Shown here: positions 1 through 9,021 of the stretch, piece after piece
Layout: every line of letters starts with the position of its first letter
How positions within the stretch are numbered: the first letter of the stretch is position 1
Assembly: GCA_964369755.1 (NCBI GenBank)
Contig: CAYJFY010000004.1
Coordinates: forward strand, 1 to 64,000
Reading direction: 5' to 3'
Length of the DNA stretch: 64,000 nt
From: CAUPWF01 sp964369755
Lineage (GTDB): Bacteria; Bacillota; Clostridia; Lachnospirales; Lachnospiraceae
The notes under the pieces: model-generated
Seen by the model: only the letters and a program-made list of their open reading frames with translations
Databases searched by the model: none
Told to the model about the DNA's origin: nothing
Made by a program: the position numbers and the translations under genes

Positions 1-25
1 ATGAAAGAAAAAAACAAAAAAAGGG

Positions 26-41
26 GTGTCAAACTTGACAC
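26..41. promoter_or_regulatory. inverted repeat upstream of first sugar-binding protein gene
   Basis: Perfect arms GTGTCAA / TTGACAC separated by two bases, 28 bases upstream of the first lipoprotein start. It could be a regulator operator or a small leader hairpin. The promoter itself is not identifiable and may lie outside the window. Confidence 0.35.
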
Positions 42-69
42 TACCACAAATGAAAGAGAGGAAATTTAG

Positions 70-1392
70 ATGAAAAAGAAATTAGTAAGCGCTCTGTTGT
101 CATTAGTTTTAGTTGGAAGCTTAGCAGTTGGTTGTAGTTCGCCAGAGCCAGCAGGGGATGCACCAGCAGAGGGGGAGACAGAAGAAGCACCAGCTGAAGA
201 AACGGCAGCTGGAGAAGAGGTAACATTACAGTTTTTGGCAAATGAAACTCCATTATTAACGAGAGATTTTTGGCAAGTAGTAGCAGATGGCTATATGGAA
301 GAGAATCCAAATGTAACGATTGAATTAATCTACCAACCATCATCGAATGTAGATATTCGTGAGCATGCGAAGACTTTATTATCTACAGGGCAATTTCCAG
401 ATGTAATGGTAATGACTACACCGAGTGATTTCGTATCAGCAGGAGCTTTGCTACCATTAGAAGAAGCGGATGTTGATATGATAAACCCAGATTATATCTC
501 TAAGATTGGTGGCGAAATCTATGTAGTGCCATATAAGATTCAGACAGGTGGAGTATTCTATAACAAAGACATGTTCGCGGAGCATAATGTAGAAGTTCCA
601 GAAACATGGGATGAGTTTGTAACAGTACTTGATACATTTAAAGATGCAGGTATTACAGCAAATATCATGGGAATGAAAGATGGATGGGAGCATATCGTTC
701 CATTTGCAGTGATTCAAACAGCGGATTTACTAACAGTAGACCAAGATTGGCCATCGAAGAGAATGGCAGGTGAGGTAACTTTTGCAGATACACCAGAATT
801 CAAATCAGCTTTGGAAAAATATTCTATGCTAATGAATGATTACAATGTATCGGACAAGAGTAGTAGAACATTTGCACAGAACTCAGAGGCATTTTTCAAT
901 GGAGAAGCAGCAATGTATACTTCCGGATCTTGGATTCAAGGATCAGATGCAACCATCGAACATGATTTTGAAACAGGATTCTTCCCAATCCCGACAGAGG
1001 ACGGAACCCCTCTAGTTCCGCTATGGGTAAATGAAGGATTATCAATTAGTGCGGAGACAGAACACCCAGAAGTGGCAAAGGACTTTGTTCGTTACTTCGT
1101 AGAAGATGAAGAGTGGGCATCACAATTCTTAGCTTCTGAACAATTATTTACACCACTTAAAACACCAGTAGAATATGAGAGCACAGACTTACATAAAGAA
1201 GTGGAATCATATGTGTCTAGTTCAAAGGGAATTCCAAACTTCTTTGACCAAGTTGGTGATAATGCTTGGCTACCAGGAGTAAGTGACCTGTTGATGAGAG
1301 AAACTTTGGCAATCGGTATGGACGGAAATACAGATTTGGATGCAGCAATTTCAAATCTAGATGAAGAGGTCGACAAGATTATCAATAACTAA
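70..1392 (+). CDS. extracellular sugar-binding lipoprotein of a CUT1 ABC transporter
   Basis: Family 1 extracellular solute-binding protein of 440 aa. It captures an oligosaccharide outside the membrane and delivers it to the two permeases encoded just downstream. The N-terminus is a lipoprotein signal (KKK followed by a hydrophobic stretch and a VGCS lipobox, Cys 22), then an acidic Pro/Ala/Glu-rich linker to about residue 50, then the bilobal binding fold with typical blocks such as GQFPDVM and ETWDEF. The start is fixed by GAGAGGAAA upstream. There is no MsmK-type ATPase in the operon, so a shared ATPase is presumably encoded elsewhere. The substrate cannot be read from sequence; the linked GH172-like enzyme suggests a fructan- or arabinan-type glycan, but this is inference. 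Confidence 0.9.
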   Translation: MKKKLVSALLSLVLVGSLAVGCSSPEPAGDAPAEGETEEAPAEETAAGEEVTLQFLANETPLLTRDFWQVVADGYMEENPNVTIELIYQPSSNVDIREHAKTLLSTGQFPDVMVMTTPSDFVSAGALLPLEEADVDMINPDYISKIGGEIYVVPYKIQTGGVFYNKDMFAEHNVEVPETWDEFVTVLDTFKDAGITANIMGMKDGWEHIVPFAVIQTADLLTVDQDWPSKRMAGEVTFADTPEFKSALEKYSMLMNDYNVSDKSSRTFAQNSEAFFNGEAAMYTSGSWIQGSDATIEHDFETGFFPIPTEDGTPLVPLWVNEGLSISAETEHPEVAKDFVRYFVEDEEWASQFLASEQLFTPLKTPVEYESTDLHKEVESYVSSSKGIPNFFDQVGDNAWLPGVSDLLMRETLAIGMDGNTDLDAAISNLDEEVDKIINN

Positions 1393-1410
1393 ACAAGAAT
1401 AGCAAGTGGT

Positions 1411-1440
1411 GGGCATATAGAATTCTCCTATATGCCCTTC
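1411..1440 (+). terminator. attenuating hairpin between binding protein and permeases
   Basis: Perfect 10-bp stem GGGCATATAG / CTATATGCCC with a 7-base loop and a TTCCTTT tail. This location, after the binding-protein gene and before the permeases, is typical of partial terminators or 3' stabilisers that keep binding-protein mRNA in excess. Confidence 0.65.
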
Positions 1441-1457
1441 CTTTAAGAGGTGAGTAG

Positions 1458-2324
1458 ATGAAGATAAAGAAGAAAGAAAAAATCACGGATGCTTTGTTTA
1501 TGCTACCAGGAACCGTGATATACATTATGTTTATGATTGTTCCGATTCTGTACAGTTTTTATTATTCGTTCACAAACTGGGATGGAATTAGTAAAACATA
1601 CGAATTTGTCGGGGCACGAAACTTCCAAAATATATTAACAGATGATAGTTTTTGGTCGGCGTTTCAAGTGACATTGATTTTGACAGGAGTAAGCACGTTG
1701 TTACAAAATGTTTTTGGAATTTTAATGGCAGTATGGTTGGATAAGGCAGAGAGGACTTACAAGATATGCAAGGCAATTGTGTTTATTCCAGCGATATTGA
1801 GTAGTGTGGTGGTATCGTTTATGTGGTCTTATATGACTCAAGGTGACGGAGGTGTGTTAAACACAATACTTGGTTGGTTTGGAATTGCAGGATTAGATTA
1901 TTTTTCATCTACATTTGTTACAACATTAACGGTTACCTTCGTAATTTCATGGGCGGCGCTAGGGTTCTACGTAACGGTATATGATGCAACGCTGAAAACA
2001 ATTCCATCATCATTATATGAAGCGGCAAGTTTGGATGGAGCAAATGCTTGGAGTAAATTTACACGTGTTACCTTGCCGATGTTGATTCCTGGAATTACAA
2101 TTGGTACAGTATTTTCATTGATTGCTGGATTGAGACAGTATGACTTTGTAAAAATTATGACACCGATGACAATTGAAACCATTGCAGTCAATGCGGTTTC
2201 AAGAATGACGGAATATAATATGTTCGGATATTCAGTTGCTATCGTTCTAGTATTATTTGTATTTATCGCACTAGTAAGTGTTGCACAGAAATTCCTAATG
2301 AGTAAGATGGAGGTGGATTATTAA
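1458..2324 (+). CDS. CUT1 ABC transporter permease (MalF/UgpA type)
   Basis: Integral membrane permease of 288 aa with about six transmembrane segments. The EAA loop, EAASLDGANAWSKF at about residue 188, is the contact site for the ATPase and has the canonical EAA---G spacing. The start follows AAGAGGTGAG. The stop codon of this gene overlaps the ATG of the next permease by one base (TAATG), so the two are translationally coupled and presumably form a heterodimeric channel. Imported substrate is unknown. Confidence 0.92.
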   Translation: MKIKKKEKITDALFMLPGTVIYIMFMIVPILYSFYYSFTNWDGISKTYEFVGARNFQNILTDDSFWSAFQVTLILTGVSTLLQNVFGILMAVWLDKAERTYKICKAIVFIPAILSSVVVSFMWSYMTQGDGGVLNTILGWFGIAGLDYFSSTFVTTLTVTFVISWAALGFYVTVYDATLKTIPSSLYEAASLDGANAWSKFTRVTLPMLIPGITIGTVFSLIAGLRQYDFVKIMTPMTIETIAVNAVSRMTEYNMFGYSVAIVLVLFVFIALVSVAQKFLMSKMEVDY

Positions 2325-3151
2325 TGAAAAAAACAGAAATAAAACCTACCATTTCAAAAATTCTTTTGGTACTAGTTGTTATCATATATGCAATTCCGCT
2401 CTATATTGCAGTGGTCAATTCGGTAAAGACATTTGATGAAATCATATTGAATCCACTAGCGCTGCCAACATCTCTAGAATTTAGCAACTTTACAGAAATT
2501 TGGGTGACAGCAGATATGCCTAGGCTTTATTGGAATAGTATTGTGATTACAGGCTGTTCTCTAGCAGTACTTGTTTTCATTACTTCCATGTCGGCGTTTG
2601 TTTTGGCTAGAAAAAAAGGGAAGAGATATATCCTAGTACACAGTTTCTTCTTATTAGGACTTATGATTCCAGTGCAGATGATTTTAATTCCAAGTATCAA
2701 GACGCTTCAGATTTATGGATTGTTTCACACACTTCCAGGAATGATATTATTCAACTGTGCAGTGTATTTTAGTACAGCGTTTTTCCTCTATTATGAGTTT
2801 TTTAAAACATTGCCATTGGAGCTAGAAGAATCGGCAAAAATAGATGGGGCGAGCAGATTTGCGATCTATAGGCAGATATTATTTCCGCTTCTCAAACCAT
2901 GTACATCAACGGTCATGATTTTTTCGGGGATGTGGATATGGAATGATTTCTTGCCTCCGATGTATCTGTTAGATGCAGAAAGAGGAAGCACAATTACAAC
3001 AGGGATTTACCGTTCGATTGGACAATATGTAACAAATTGGAACTTGGTGTTCTCAGCAGTGATTTTGGCATCATTGCCAATTATTATCATCTATTTGTTT
3101 ATGCAGAAACAATTTACAAGTGGAATGGTGGCTGGAGCTGTCAAAGGATAA
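2324..3151 (+). CDS. CUT1 ABC transporter permease (MalG type)
   Basis: Second permease, 275 aa, of the MalG/MsmG class: N-terminal transmembrane segment, a periplasm-facing loop with FSNFTEIW, and an EAA loop reading EESAKIDGASRFAIYRQI near residue 169. It pairs with the preceding permease. It ends 20 bases before the GH172-like gene, so transporter and hydrolase are probably one transcript. Confidence 0.92.
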   Translation: MKKTEIKPTISKILLVLVVIIYAIPLYIAVVNSVKTFDEIILNPLALPTSLEFSNFTEIWVTADMPRLYWNSIVITGCSLAVLVFITSMSAFVLARKKGKRYILVHSFFLLGLMIPVQMILIPSIKTLQIYGLFHTLPGMILFNCAVYFSTAFFLYYEFFKTLPLELEESAKIDGASRFAIYRQILFPLLKPCTSTVMIFSGMWIWNDFLPPMYLLDAERGSTITTGIYRSIGQYVTNWNLVFSAVILASLPIIIIYLFMQKQFTSGMVAGAVKG

Positions 3152-3171
3152 AGAAAAGGAGTTTTATAACA

Positions 3172-4275
3172 ATGACAAATGAATTTTATATGTTGAACGA
3201 CACAGTGAGCAAAACAATTTCCCCAGAAAATCCTACGGGGGCAAAAGGCTGTGGTGCAATGGCAGAACCACTTCCAGGGTCAGCAGGAGAGCGCCTTGGG
3301 AAGGGGTGGAAGTCGCGACCATTTATTACCATTCCACCAAAATCTACATACACACTTGTGGATATTGAAGGGGAAGGGGAGATTAAAAGTATCTGGCTTA
3401 CAGGAGAAGTGGATCAAGGTGCAATTATCAGAATGTATTGGGATAATCAAGAACAAGCATCGGTTGAAAGTACGCTGACAGAATTCTTCCTCTATGGATT
3501 CGCACCACCATTTAAAATAGAAGAAAACACATGGAATAAAGGGCCGATTTACAAAGTGGATTCCGCTTTGATGGCCGTGAATCCGAACAGGGGATTTAAT
3601 AGTTATATTCCGATGCCGTTCAGGAAGAGAGCAGTGATTACTATTGAAAACCGTACTGTAAATCCGAAAGTAATTTATTATCAAGTGAATTATGAGGAAA
3701 AATCAATTCCTCAGGAAGCTGGTTATTTTCACGCACAACTTCGAGTATCTATGCCTGTTCCATACAAAGGGGTGCATACAGTCATTGATGGAATAAAAGG
3801 AAAAGGAACCTATATCGGAACGGCTCTATATGTGGGATTGAATCGAGCGTCACGTTGGTGGGGCGAAGGGGAATTCAAATTCTATATGGATGGAGACCAA
3901 GAGTATCCAAGCGTTTGTACGACAGGATTAGAGGATTACTTCTGTGGCGCGTTCAACTGGGATACAGAGTCTGAATATCAGACATATAACAGTCAGTATG
4001 CGGGAATGCCGCATGTGGGAAAACCAGATGGTCTATATGAGGTACAACAAAGATTCAATCTATACAGATGGCATGTGGTGGATCCGATTCGATTTGACAG
4101 CGAGTTGAAGGTGACGGTTCAAGACTTGGGGTGGATTAAGAATGATGAGGGAAAATGGTCGCACTTCTTGCCACGAGAAGATGATTTTATCTCCGTGGCA
4201 TATTGGTATCAACAACTTCCAACAGCACCATTTCCGAAATTAATAGATCATGAGACGCTGATAGAAAGGTTCTAG
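3172..4275 (+). CDS. DUF2961 family protein, GH172-like glycoside hydrolase
   Basis: 367-aa protein of the DUF2961 family. Characterised members form glycoside hydrolase family 172, which act on fructofuranosides or arabinofuranosides and assemble as trimers or hexamers of jelly-roll subunits. The conserved TGLEDYFCGAFNW block around residue 253 carries a Glu of the kind used for catalysis in that family. No signal peptide is seen, so it probably acts in the cytoplasm on sugar imported by the adjacent ABC system. The ATG at 3172 was chosen over a longer frame that runs into the permease gene because AAGGAG lies 12 bases upstream. The exact substrate is unknown. Confidence 0.82.
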   Translation: MTNEFYMLNDTVSKTISPENPTGAKGCGAMAEPLPGSAGERLGKGWKSRPFITIPPKSTYTLVDIEGEGEIKSIWLTGEVDQGAIIRMYWDNQEQASVESTLTEFFLYGFAPPFKIEENTWNKGPIYKVDSALMAVNPNRGFNSYIPMPFRKRAVITIENRTVNPKVIYYQVNYEEKSIPQEAGYFHAQLRVSMPVPYKGVHTVIDGIKGKGTYIGTALYVGLNRASRWWGEGEFKFYMDGDQEYPSVCTTGLEDYFCGAFNWDTESEYQTYNSQYAGMPHVGKPDGLYEVQQRFNLYRWHVVDPIRFDSELKVTVQDLGWIKNDEGKWSHFLPREDDFISVAYWYQQLPTAPFPKLIDHETLIERF

Positions 4276-4290
4276 AGTCACGTAACTTGG

Positions 4291-4356
4291 CTGATAGATA
4301 AAAGAGGAGTCTGGTCAGGAGAATAAATCTCTTGGCTAGACTTTTCGTTCTATCAG
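4291..4356. other. long imperfect hairpin in a 190-base intergenic stretch
   Basis: Arms CTGATAGA / TCTATCAG enclose a nested stem, roughly AGTCTGGTCAGGAGA / TCTCTTGGCTAGACT. It follows the GH172-like gene and precedes the next binding-protein gene. It lacks a clean U-tract, so it may be a terminator remnant, an mRNA stabiliser or a regulatory leader. The rest of 4276-4466 shows only a strong AGGAGG ribosome binding site and no clear promoter. Confidence 0.45.
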
Positions 4357-4466
4357 AGAAAAATTCGTATGGTAAAAAAAGTCCACCGCTAGAGGTAAAA
4401 TCTATGAGTTTTATTTTGGGAGCATATTTGGTAAAGTAAACCTATCAAATACAGGAGGAACGAGAA

Positions 4467-5816
4467 ATGAAGAGTAGAATGAAAAAGATTACAGCATTAT
4501 TATTAGTTGCAACACTAGGAGTTGTGGGAATGACAGGATGTGGAAGCACACCGGAAGAGCCAGCCGCACCAGAAGGTGAAGCGGAGGCGACAACAGAAGA
4601 AGAGGCGCCAGCAGAAGAGGAAGCGAGTCTTGAAGGTACAGAGTTAACACTTATGGCTTCACAGAACTGGATTAAAGAAATTGACAATGAACTGTTTGCA
4701 AAGTTTGAAGAAGAGACAGGAATCAAAGTAGAAGTGTCATTAACACCAGATAATGAGTATGCTTCACTACTCGGAACAACATTGACAGGTGGAAGTGATG
4801 CAATTGACATCTTTATGCATGCAGCAGGAAGTGAAATGGTTTCGGCTGGCATTCCAGATGTGGCACTTGATTTGTCTGGAGAAGAATGGGTGGATAGACA
4901 AGAAACTTGGGCAAAAGAGGCAAATAGCGTAGATGGTAAACAAATTGGATTTAGTACTTGGGGAGTTGACTATGAGGGTGTTATGTATAACAAAACTTTC
5001 TTCGAGGAAAACGACCTAGCAGTACCAACTACATGGGATGAGTTTATTACATTATGTGATGATATCCTAGCATTAGGAACCACACCATTATATGAGGGAA
5101 TCAATGGTGTATGGCGTACTCAGAGTTGGGTATATGGAATGACGCCTACTATCGTTGCAGAAAATGCGGATTATGCGGCGTACTTAAATGAAAGTAAAGA
5201 TAATAAATTTTCAGATTTCGAAGGATTTATGACAGGACTTGGACAATTACAAGAACTGCTTAGCAACACAGATTACTATACAAATGATGGTCAAGCAGAG
5301 GACTGGCATGGAAGTTATCCATCTCTTCAAGGTAGAGAGACAGTTATGATGTTTACATACTCAGCATATCCGGCAGAGCTAGCAGCAAATGGAGCAACAG
5401 ACGAGTTTGGAATGTTCCCAGTTCCACTGATGGACAATCAGATCGCAGTATCTAACGGTGGTGGTATTTCGAAATTCATTAATGTAAACAGTAAAAATAT
5501 CGATGCTGCAAAGATGTTATTTGATTTCTTAGCAGAAGATGAGAACTTAGAGGCATACTATGGAGCTAGAACAGATTTAGTTACTTCGGCATTCAAGGAT
5601 GTTGAGAGTGTGTCATCAACAACGGCAACGGAAGAAATTCTTGCAGGCAATACAGATGATATTAAACCAATGTTCATCAAGGAAGTGTTATATTGGGATC
5701 CTGATGTATATCAATACCTACAAGGTATGGCAGATGGAAGTGTAACACCAGAGAAATTTGCTGAAAATGTTGACACATATCGTGCGACGATGTTCGACAC
5801 AGTAGGAGAAGAGTAG
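4467..5816 (+). CDS. extracellular sugar-binding lipoprotein (second ABC system)
   Basis: 449-aa family 1 solute-binding lipoprotein with a lipobox MTGC (Cys 25) and a Glu/Ala/Pro-rich linker to about residue 55. The binding-domain blocks include VMYNKTFFEENDLAVPTTWD, typical of CUT1 sugar-binding proteins. It is preceded by CAGGAGGAA. Only its first permease is visible, because the downstream operon is interrupted by an assembly gap. Confidence 0.9.
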   Translation: MKSRMKKITALLLVATLGVVGMTGCGSTPEEPAAPEGEAEATTEEEAPAEEEASLEGTELTLMASQNWIKEIDNELFAKFEEETGIKVEVSLTPDNEYASLLGTTLTGGSDAIDIFMHAAGSEMVSAGIPDVALDLSGEEWVDRQETWAKEANSVDGKQIGFSTWGVDYEGVMYNKTFFEENDLAVPTTWDEFITLCDDILALGTTPLYEGINGVWRTQSWVYGMTPTIVAENADYAAYLNESKDNKFSDFEGFMTGLGQLQELLSNTDYYTNDGQAEDWHGSYPSLQGRETVMMFTYSAYPAELAANGATDEFGMFPVPLMDNQIAVSNGGGISKFINVNSKNIDAAKMLFDFLAEDENLEAYYGARTDLVTSAFKDVESVSSTTATEEILAGNTDDIKPMFIKEVLYWDPDVYQYLQGMADGSVTPEKFAENVDTYRATMFDTVGEE

Positions 5817-5818
5817 GC

Positions 5819-5856
5819 AAAAGGGTTGAGCGGCGAAAGCTACTCAACCCTTTGTT
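5819..5856 (+). terminator. hairpin between binding protein and permease
   Basis: AAAAGGGTTGAG / CTCAACCCTTT stem with a GCGAAAGC-like loop, then TTGTT. Like the hairpins at 1411 and 15343 it separates a binding-protein gene from its permeases, and probably acts as partial terminator or 3' stabiliser. Confidence 0.65.
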
Positions 5857-5879
5857 AAAAAAGAGAGAGGAATGAACAG

Positions 5880-6446
5880 ATGTATAGTAAAAAAATATAT
5901 AAAGGCTATTTTGCCTACCCAGCTCTGATTATATATACCTTGCTATTTATGGTGCCAGTTGGACTTAATTTCTATTATTCTTTAACGAATTGGAATGCCG
6001 TAAGGCTAACAGGAGAAACAGCAAAATTTATCGGATTTGAAAATTTTATCACAATATTTCAAGATCCTGACTTGTTATCGGTAATCACTAGAACCATCTT
6101 TTTTGCATTAATTACAACCATATTAAAAAATGTATTTGGATTTTTATTAGCACTCGCATTAAATGAGGGGATCAAAACAAGAAATGTTCTTAGAGCGATA
6201 TTCTTTTTGCCGAGTATGCTATCACCGTTGATCATAGGTCTTATCTTTGGATCCATTTTTATGACAGCAGGTTTCGCCAATCAACTGTTAAGCTTTGTAG
6301 GGTTAGAAGAACTAGCAACAACAGCATGGTTGACGACAAAGGAAACAGCACTTGGAACTTCTATGGGGGTAGAGGTCTGGAGGCAAGTCTCTGTGGATAT
6401 GTGGATAAGCGCTATTTTAGCCGGATCTTTAAAAGTGAAAGTGGCA
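5880..6446 (+). CDS. CUT1 permease, 5' part only (truncated by assembly gap)
   Basis: First 189 codons of a MalF-type permease, continuing into the N run. Family members are about 290-300 aa, so roughly the last third, including the EAA loop, is missing. Transmembrane segments and the NVLRAIFFLPSMLSPLIIG block are intact. The final 15 or so residues before the gap (ILAGSLKVKVA) fit the family poorly, and the contig end may contain low-quality bases. The partner MalG-type permease is also absent from the assembled sequence. Confidence 0.85.
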
Positions 6447-6456
6447 NNNNNNNNNN
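6447..6456. other. assembly gap (10 N)
   Basis: Ten Ns. Left of it is the middle of a permease gene; right of it is the extreme 3' end of an AraC-type regulator. Ten bases cannot bridge these, so the gap is of unknown, probably kilobase, size or is a misjoin. Confidence 0.97.
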
Positions 6457-6493
6457 CATGTCGCCAAGTGAGTATCAGAGAGGAAATGAGTGA
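6457..6493 (+). CDS. 3' remnant of an AraC-family HTH regulator (cut by gap)
   Basis: The first readable codons after the gap give MSPSEYQRGNE followed by TGA. This is the usual last motif of an AraC/XylS HTH domain (G-M-S-P-x-x-Y-R), and the other AraC proteins in this window end in KMSPREYLR, ISPSQYRK and ITPKKYL. The assignment rests on eleven residues only. It is probably the end of a YesN-type response regulator or AraC regulator of the interrupted ABC locus. Confidence 0.55.
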
Positions 6494-6512
6494 TGCATGG
6501 AATTATGTAGTA

Positions 6513-6541
6513 TTGATTCTTCTTCAACCATGACGTATAAT
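6513..6541 (+). promoter_or_regulatory. promoter of AAA-ATPase/nuclease copy 1
   Basis: TTGATT, 17-base spacer, TATAAT. The -10 and the following leader (GTATAATATCA ... GGATATGAAG) are also found in front of copy 2 at 10068, so this promoter-leader unit travels with the gene. Confidence 0.6.
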
Positions 6542-6584
6542 ATCACTATATATAAAGCGAAGATATTTGAAAGGTGGTGTGGAT

Positions 6585-8258
6585 ATGAAGTATAAACCAT
6601 TGCCAATAGGAATTGATGATTTCGAAGAACTAATTACGCGTGGTGCATACTACGTGGATAAGACTAGACTGATAGAAAAAATAATAGACAACACAACAAA
6701 GGTAACGTTGTTTACCAGACCGAGAAGATTTGGGAAAAGCCTGAATTTAAGTATGTTACAGGCGTATTTCGAGAATGATGGTGTGGATAGAGCACATCTA
6801 TTCGAAGAATTGAAGATTGCCGATGCGGGAGAGATATATCAGAAAGAACTAGGGCGATATCCTGTTGTAATGCTGAATTTCAAAGACGGAAAGTGGCCCA
6901 CCTTTGAACAATCTTATGAGATGATTCGCTATAATATTGCGAGGGAGTTCGATCGACATTCAAAAATTCTACAGTCAGAAATGCTAGATGAGGTTGAGAA
7001 AAAAGAATTCAGGAGGATTCGATCTGGAGAAGCGGATATCAATGCTTATTCCCAGTCGATTGCTTTTTTGTGTGCATGTTTGGAGAAGGTATATGGAGAG
7101 AAGGCGGTTATACTGATTGATGAGTATGATGTACCCATTGAAAATGCTTATTTCAGAGGGTTCTATGATGAGATGATTAGTTTTATTCGTGGAATGCTAA
7201 GCCTAGCACTTAAGACCAATAAGTCATTGGCATTTGCGGTGATTACAGGGTGTTTAAGAATCAGCAAGGAAAGCATTTTCACAGGATTGAACAACTTGCA
7301 GATTGTATCGATTCAAGATCGAAACTATGGCGAGTTTTTTGGATTTACCAGCGAAGAGGTGTACGAGATGCTGGTTCATTATGACAAGCCACATCTGATG
7401 GAAAAAATTAAGGCATGGTATGACGGCTATGTGTTTGGGGTTACAGAGGTATATAACCCATGGAGTTTGCTGAATCATATGACACAATTACGTGCAGATG
7501 AGAATGCATTTCCGCTGCCGTATTGGTCCAATACGAGTTCCAATAGTATTATAAAAGATTTAATTGTAAGGGCAGACTGGGAAACGAAAGCGGAATTGGA
7601 AAAACTTATACAGGGTGGGAGCATTGAGAAATCAATTCATGAAGACATTACGTATGAAGATATTTATAAGGACAATGACAACTTGTGGAACTTTTTGTAT
7701 TTCACAGGCTATCTAAAAAAAGTGAATCAGAGAATGGATGAGGAGCAAGTAGTTCTTACACTGGAGATTCCAAATCTAGAAGTGAAGTCGGTATATCGAA
7801 GGCAGATTATGGAGTGGGTAAAGGAGCAGATAGGGCAGAAGGATATGACAAAACTCTATGAAGCAACGCTGTCGGGAGATATACAGGCAATCGAAGCTGA
7901 GCTGAAACGAGCGATGATGGAGACGATTAGCTATCACGATTACAACGTAAGTTATTATCATGGCTTCATCGCAGCCTTGTATAAAGGAATGACGGAGTAT
8001 CGTGTACAGTCCAAGGTAGAGTGTGGGCTAGGTCGACCAGATTTATTAATTAGCTATCCAATCCCAGATGGGAAGGCAGTGATATTTGAGTTTAAGATAA
8101 CCAAGGAATTTTCCCAGCTGGAAGAAAAGGCAGCAGAGGCATTGCGACAGATTGAAGAGAAGAAATATATAGAAGGAATGCAGGCAAGAGGGTATACAGC
8201 TATACTGGTATATGGTGTTGCATTCTTTGGGAAAACTTGTAAAATCAAGTGTTTGTAA
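6585..8258 (+). CDS. AAA-ATPase-like protein with C-terminal PD-(D/E)XK nuclease domain, copy 1
   Basis: 557-aa protein of the AAA-ATPase_like / PDDEXK_9 type (PF09820 plus PF08011), a lineage-expanded family of unknown function. Residues near 40 carry the P-loop variant TRPRRFGKSL. The Walker B is ILIDEYD near 178. A DUF-type middle region follows. The C-terminus has GLGRPDLL ... VIFEFK, giving the Asp and Glu-x-Lys of a PD-(D/E)XK fold. ATG 6585 is preferred over 6567 because the sequence GGATATGAAG at this start is shared with copy 2. The 3' end overlaps the 3' end of convergent fetB by 14 bp. The gene behaves like a mobile or amplifying unit, with three copies in this window; its role in defence or DNA metabolism is speculation. 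Confidence 0.88.
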   Translation: MKYKPLPIGIDDFEELITRGAYYVDKTRLIEKIIDNTTKVTLFTRPRRFGKSLNLSMLQAYFENDGVDRAHLFEELKIADAGEIYQKELGRYPVVMLNFKDGKWPTFEQSYEMIRYNIAREFDRHSKILQSEMLDEVEKKEFRRIRSGEADINAYSQSIAFLCACLEKVYGEKAVILIDEYDVPIENAYFRGFYDEMISFIRGMLSLALKTNKSLAFAVITGCLRISKESIFTGLNNLQIVSIQDRNYGEFFGFTSEEVYEMLVHYDKPHLMEKIKAWYDGYVFGVTEVYNPWSLLNHMTQLRADENAFPLPYWSNTSSNSIIKDLIVRADWETKAELEKLIQGGSIEKSIHEDITYEDIYKDNDNLWNFLYFTGYLKKVNQRMDEEQVVLTLEIPNLEVKSVYRRQIMEWVKEQIGQKDMTKLYEATLSGDIQAIEAELKRAMMETISYHDYNVSYYHGFIAALYKGMTEYRVQSKVECGLGRPDLLISYPIPDGKAVIFEFKITKEFSQLEEKAAEALRQIEEKKYIEGMQARGYTAILVYGVAFFGKTCKIKCL

Positions 8259-9021
8259 ATTGGTTTTCTTTGTTATAAAGTGTTTTGTAGCCCAAGTTGA
8301 GGGATAGATACACAGAAAGTGAAACCACAGCAGCCAAGCAGATATTTATTGAAATCTGGTACAAAATTGCAGTTGTGGGAAGTTCACCAGATAAAATCTG
8401 TCCTGTCATCATACCAGGAAGGGACACGATTCCCATTCCCAGCATAGAATTTATCGTTGGCAGAAGTGCTGTTTCTAGGGCAGTGTTTACAAATGGTTTT
8501 AGGATGTTCTTCGGTGTTGCACTTTGGTTTAATAGCACTTCTATTTGAAGTTTGGAATCTTTGATTTTTGTCATAAATGTTCTCACGCCGAGTGTGATTC
8601 CAGTCATTGCATTACCTATAATCATGCCACTGATTGGGATGGTATATTGTGGGTTAAATATATTTTCGCCAATGACAACGGTTATAAAGAAGGTGATAAT
8701 GACAATTGCCGATAAGCTTATGGATCCAGCGATAATCGCCTTGAATTTGTTGTTCAGCCCTTTGTTTACGGATAATATTCTATATACTGCAAATATGCTC
8801 ATTAGGATGACATAAGCACATACAAGCATAGGCGAGGGATGATCAAAAATATAAGTTAGCACATATCCTGCAAGAGTAAGCTGGATGGTCATTCTTAAAC
8901 TTGCGATAAGCAATAATTTGGTTTGATTTATCTTGCTTGCTTTCATTACGATTCCGACTATGATGAGCAATAAATAAATCAGAGCAAAGTTCAATATACT
9001 AATTTGTACCGCATCACTCAT
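8245..9021 (-). CDS. fetB: FetB-like ABC transporter permease (UPF0014)
   Basis: 258-aa polytopic membrane protein of the FetB/YbbM family, which in E. coli forms an iron exporter with FetA. Seven or so hydrophobic segments are visible, with conserved blocks IPISGMIIGNAMTG and ATPKNILKPF. The start follows GGAGGTAAAACC. Its 5' end overlaps the upstream ATPase gene by 8 bp. Its last four codons and stop lie in sequence shared with the tail of the AAA/nuclease genes, so the native C-terminus was probably altered by that insertion. Metal specificity is inferred from family only. Confidence 0.83.
   Translation of the reverse strand: MSDAVQISILNFALIYLLLIIVGIVMKASKINQTKLLLIASLRMTIQLTLAGYVLTYIFDHPSPMLVCAYVILMSIFAVYRILSVNKGLNNKFKAIIAGSISLSAIVIITFFITVVIGENIFNPQYTIPISGMIIGNAMTGITLGVRTFMTKIKDSKLQIEVLLNQSATPKNILKPFVNTALETALLPTINSMLGMGIVSLPGMMTGQILSGELPTTAILYQISINICLAAVVSLSVYLSLNLGYKTLYNKENQFTNT

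Noticed and set aside
3037..3171. Longer reading frame of the GH172-like gene starting inside the permease
   Set aside because: It overlaps the permease 3' end by over 100 bases and lacks a ribosome binding site; ATG 3172 has AAGGAG and the family-like start.
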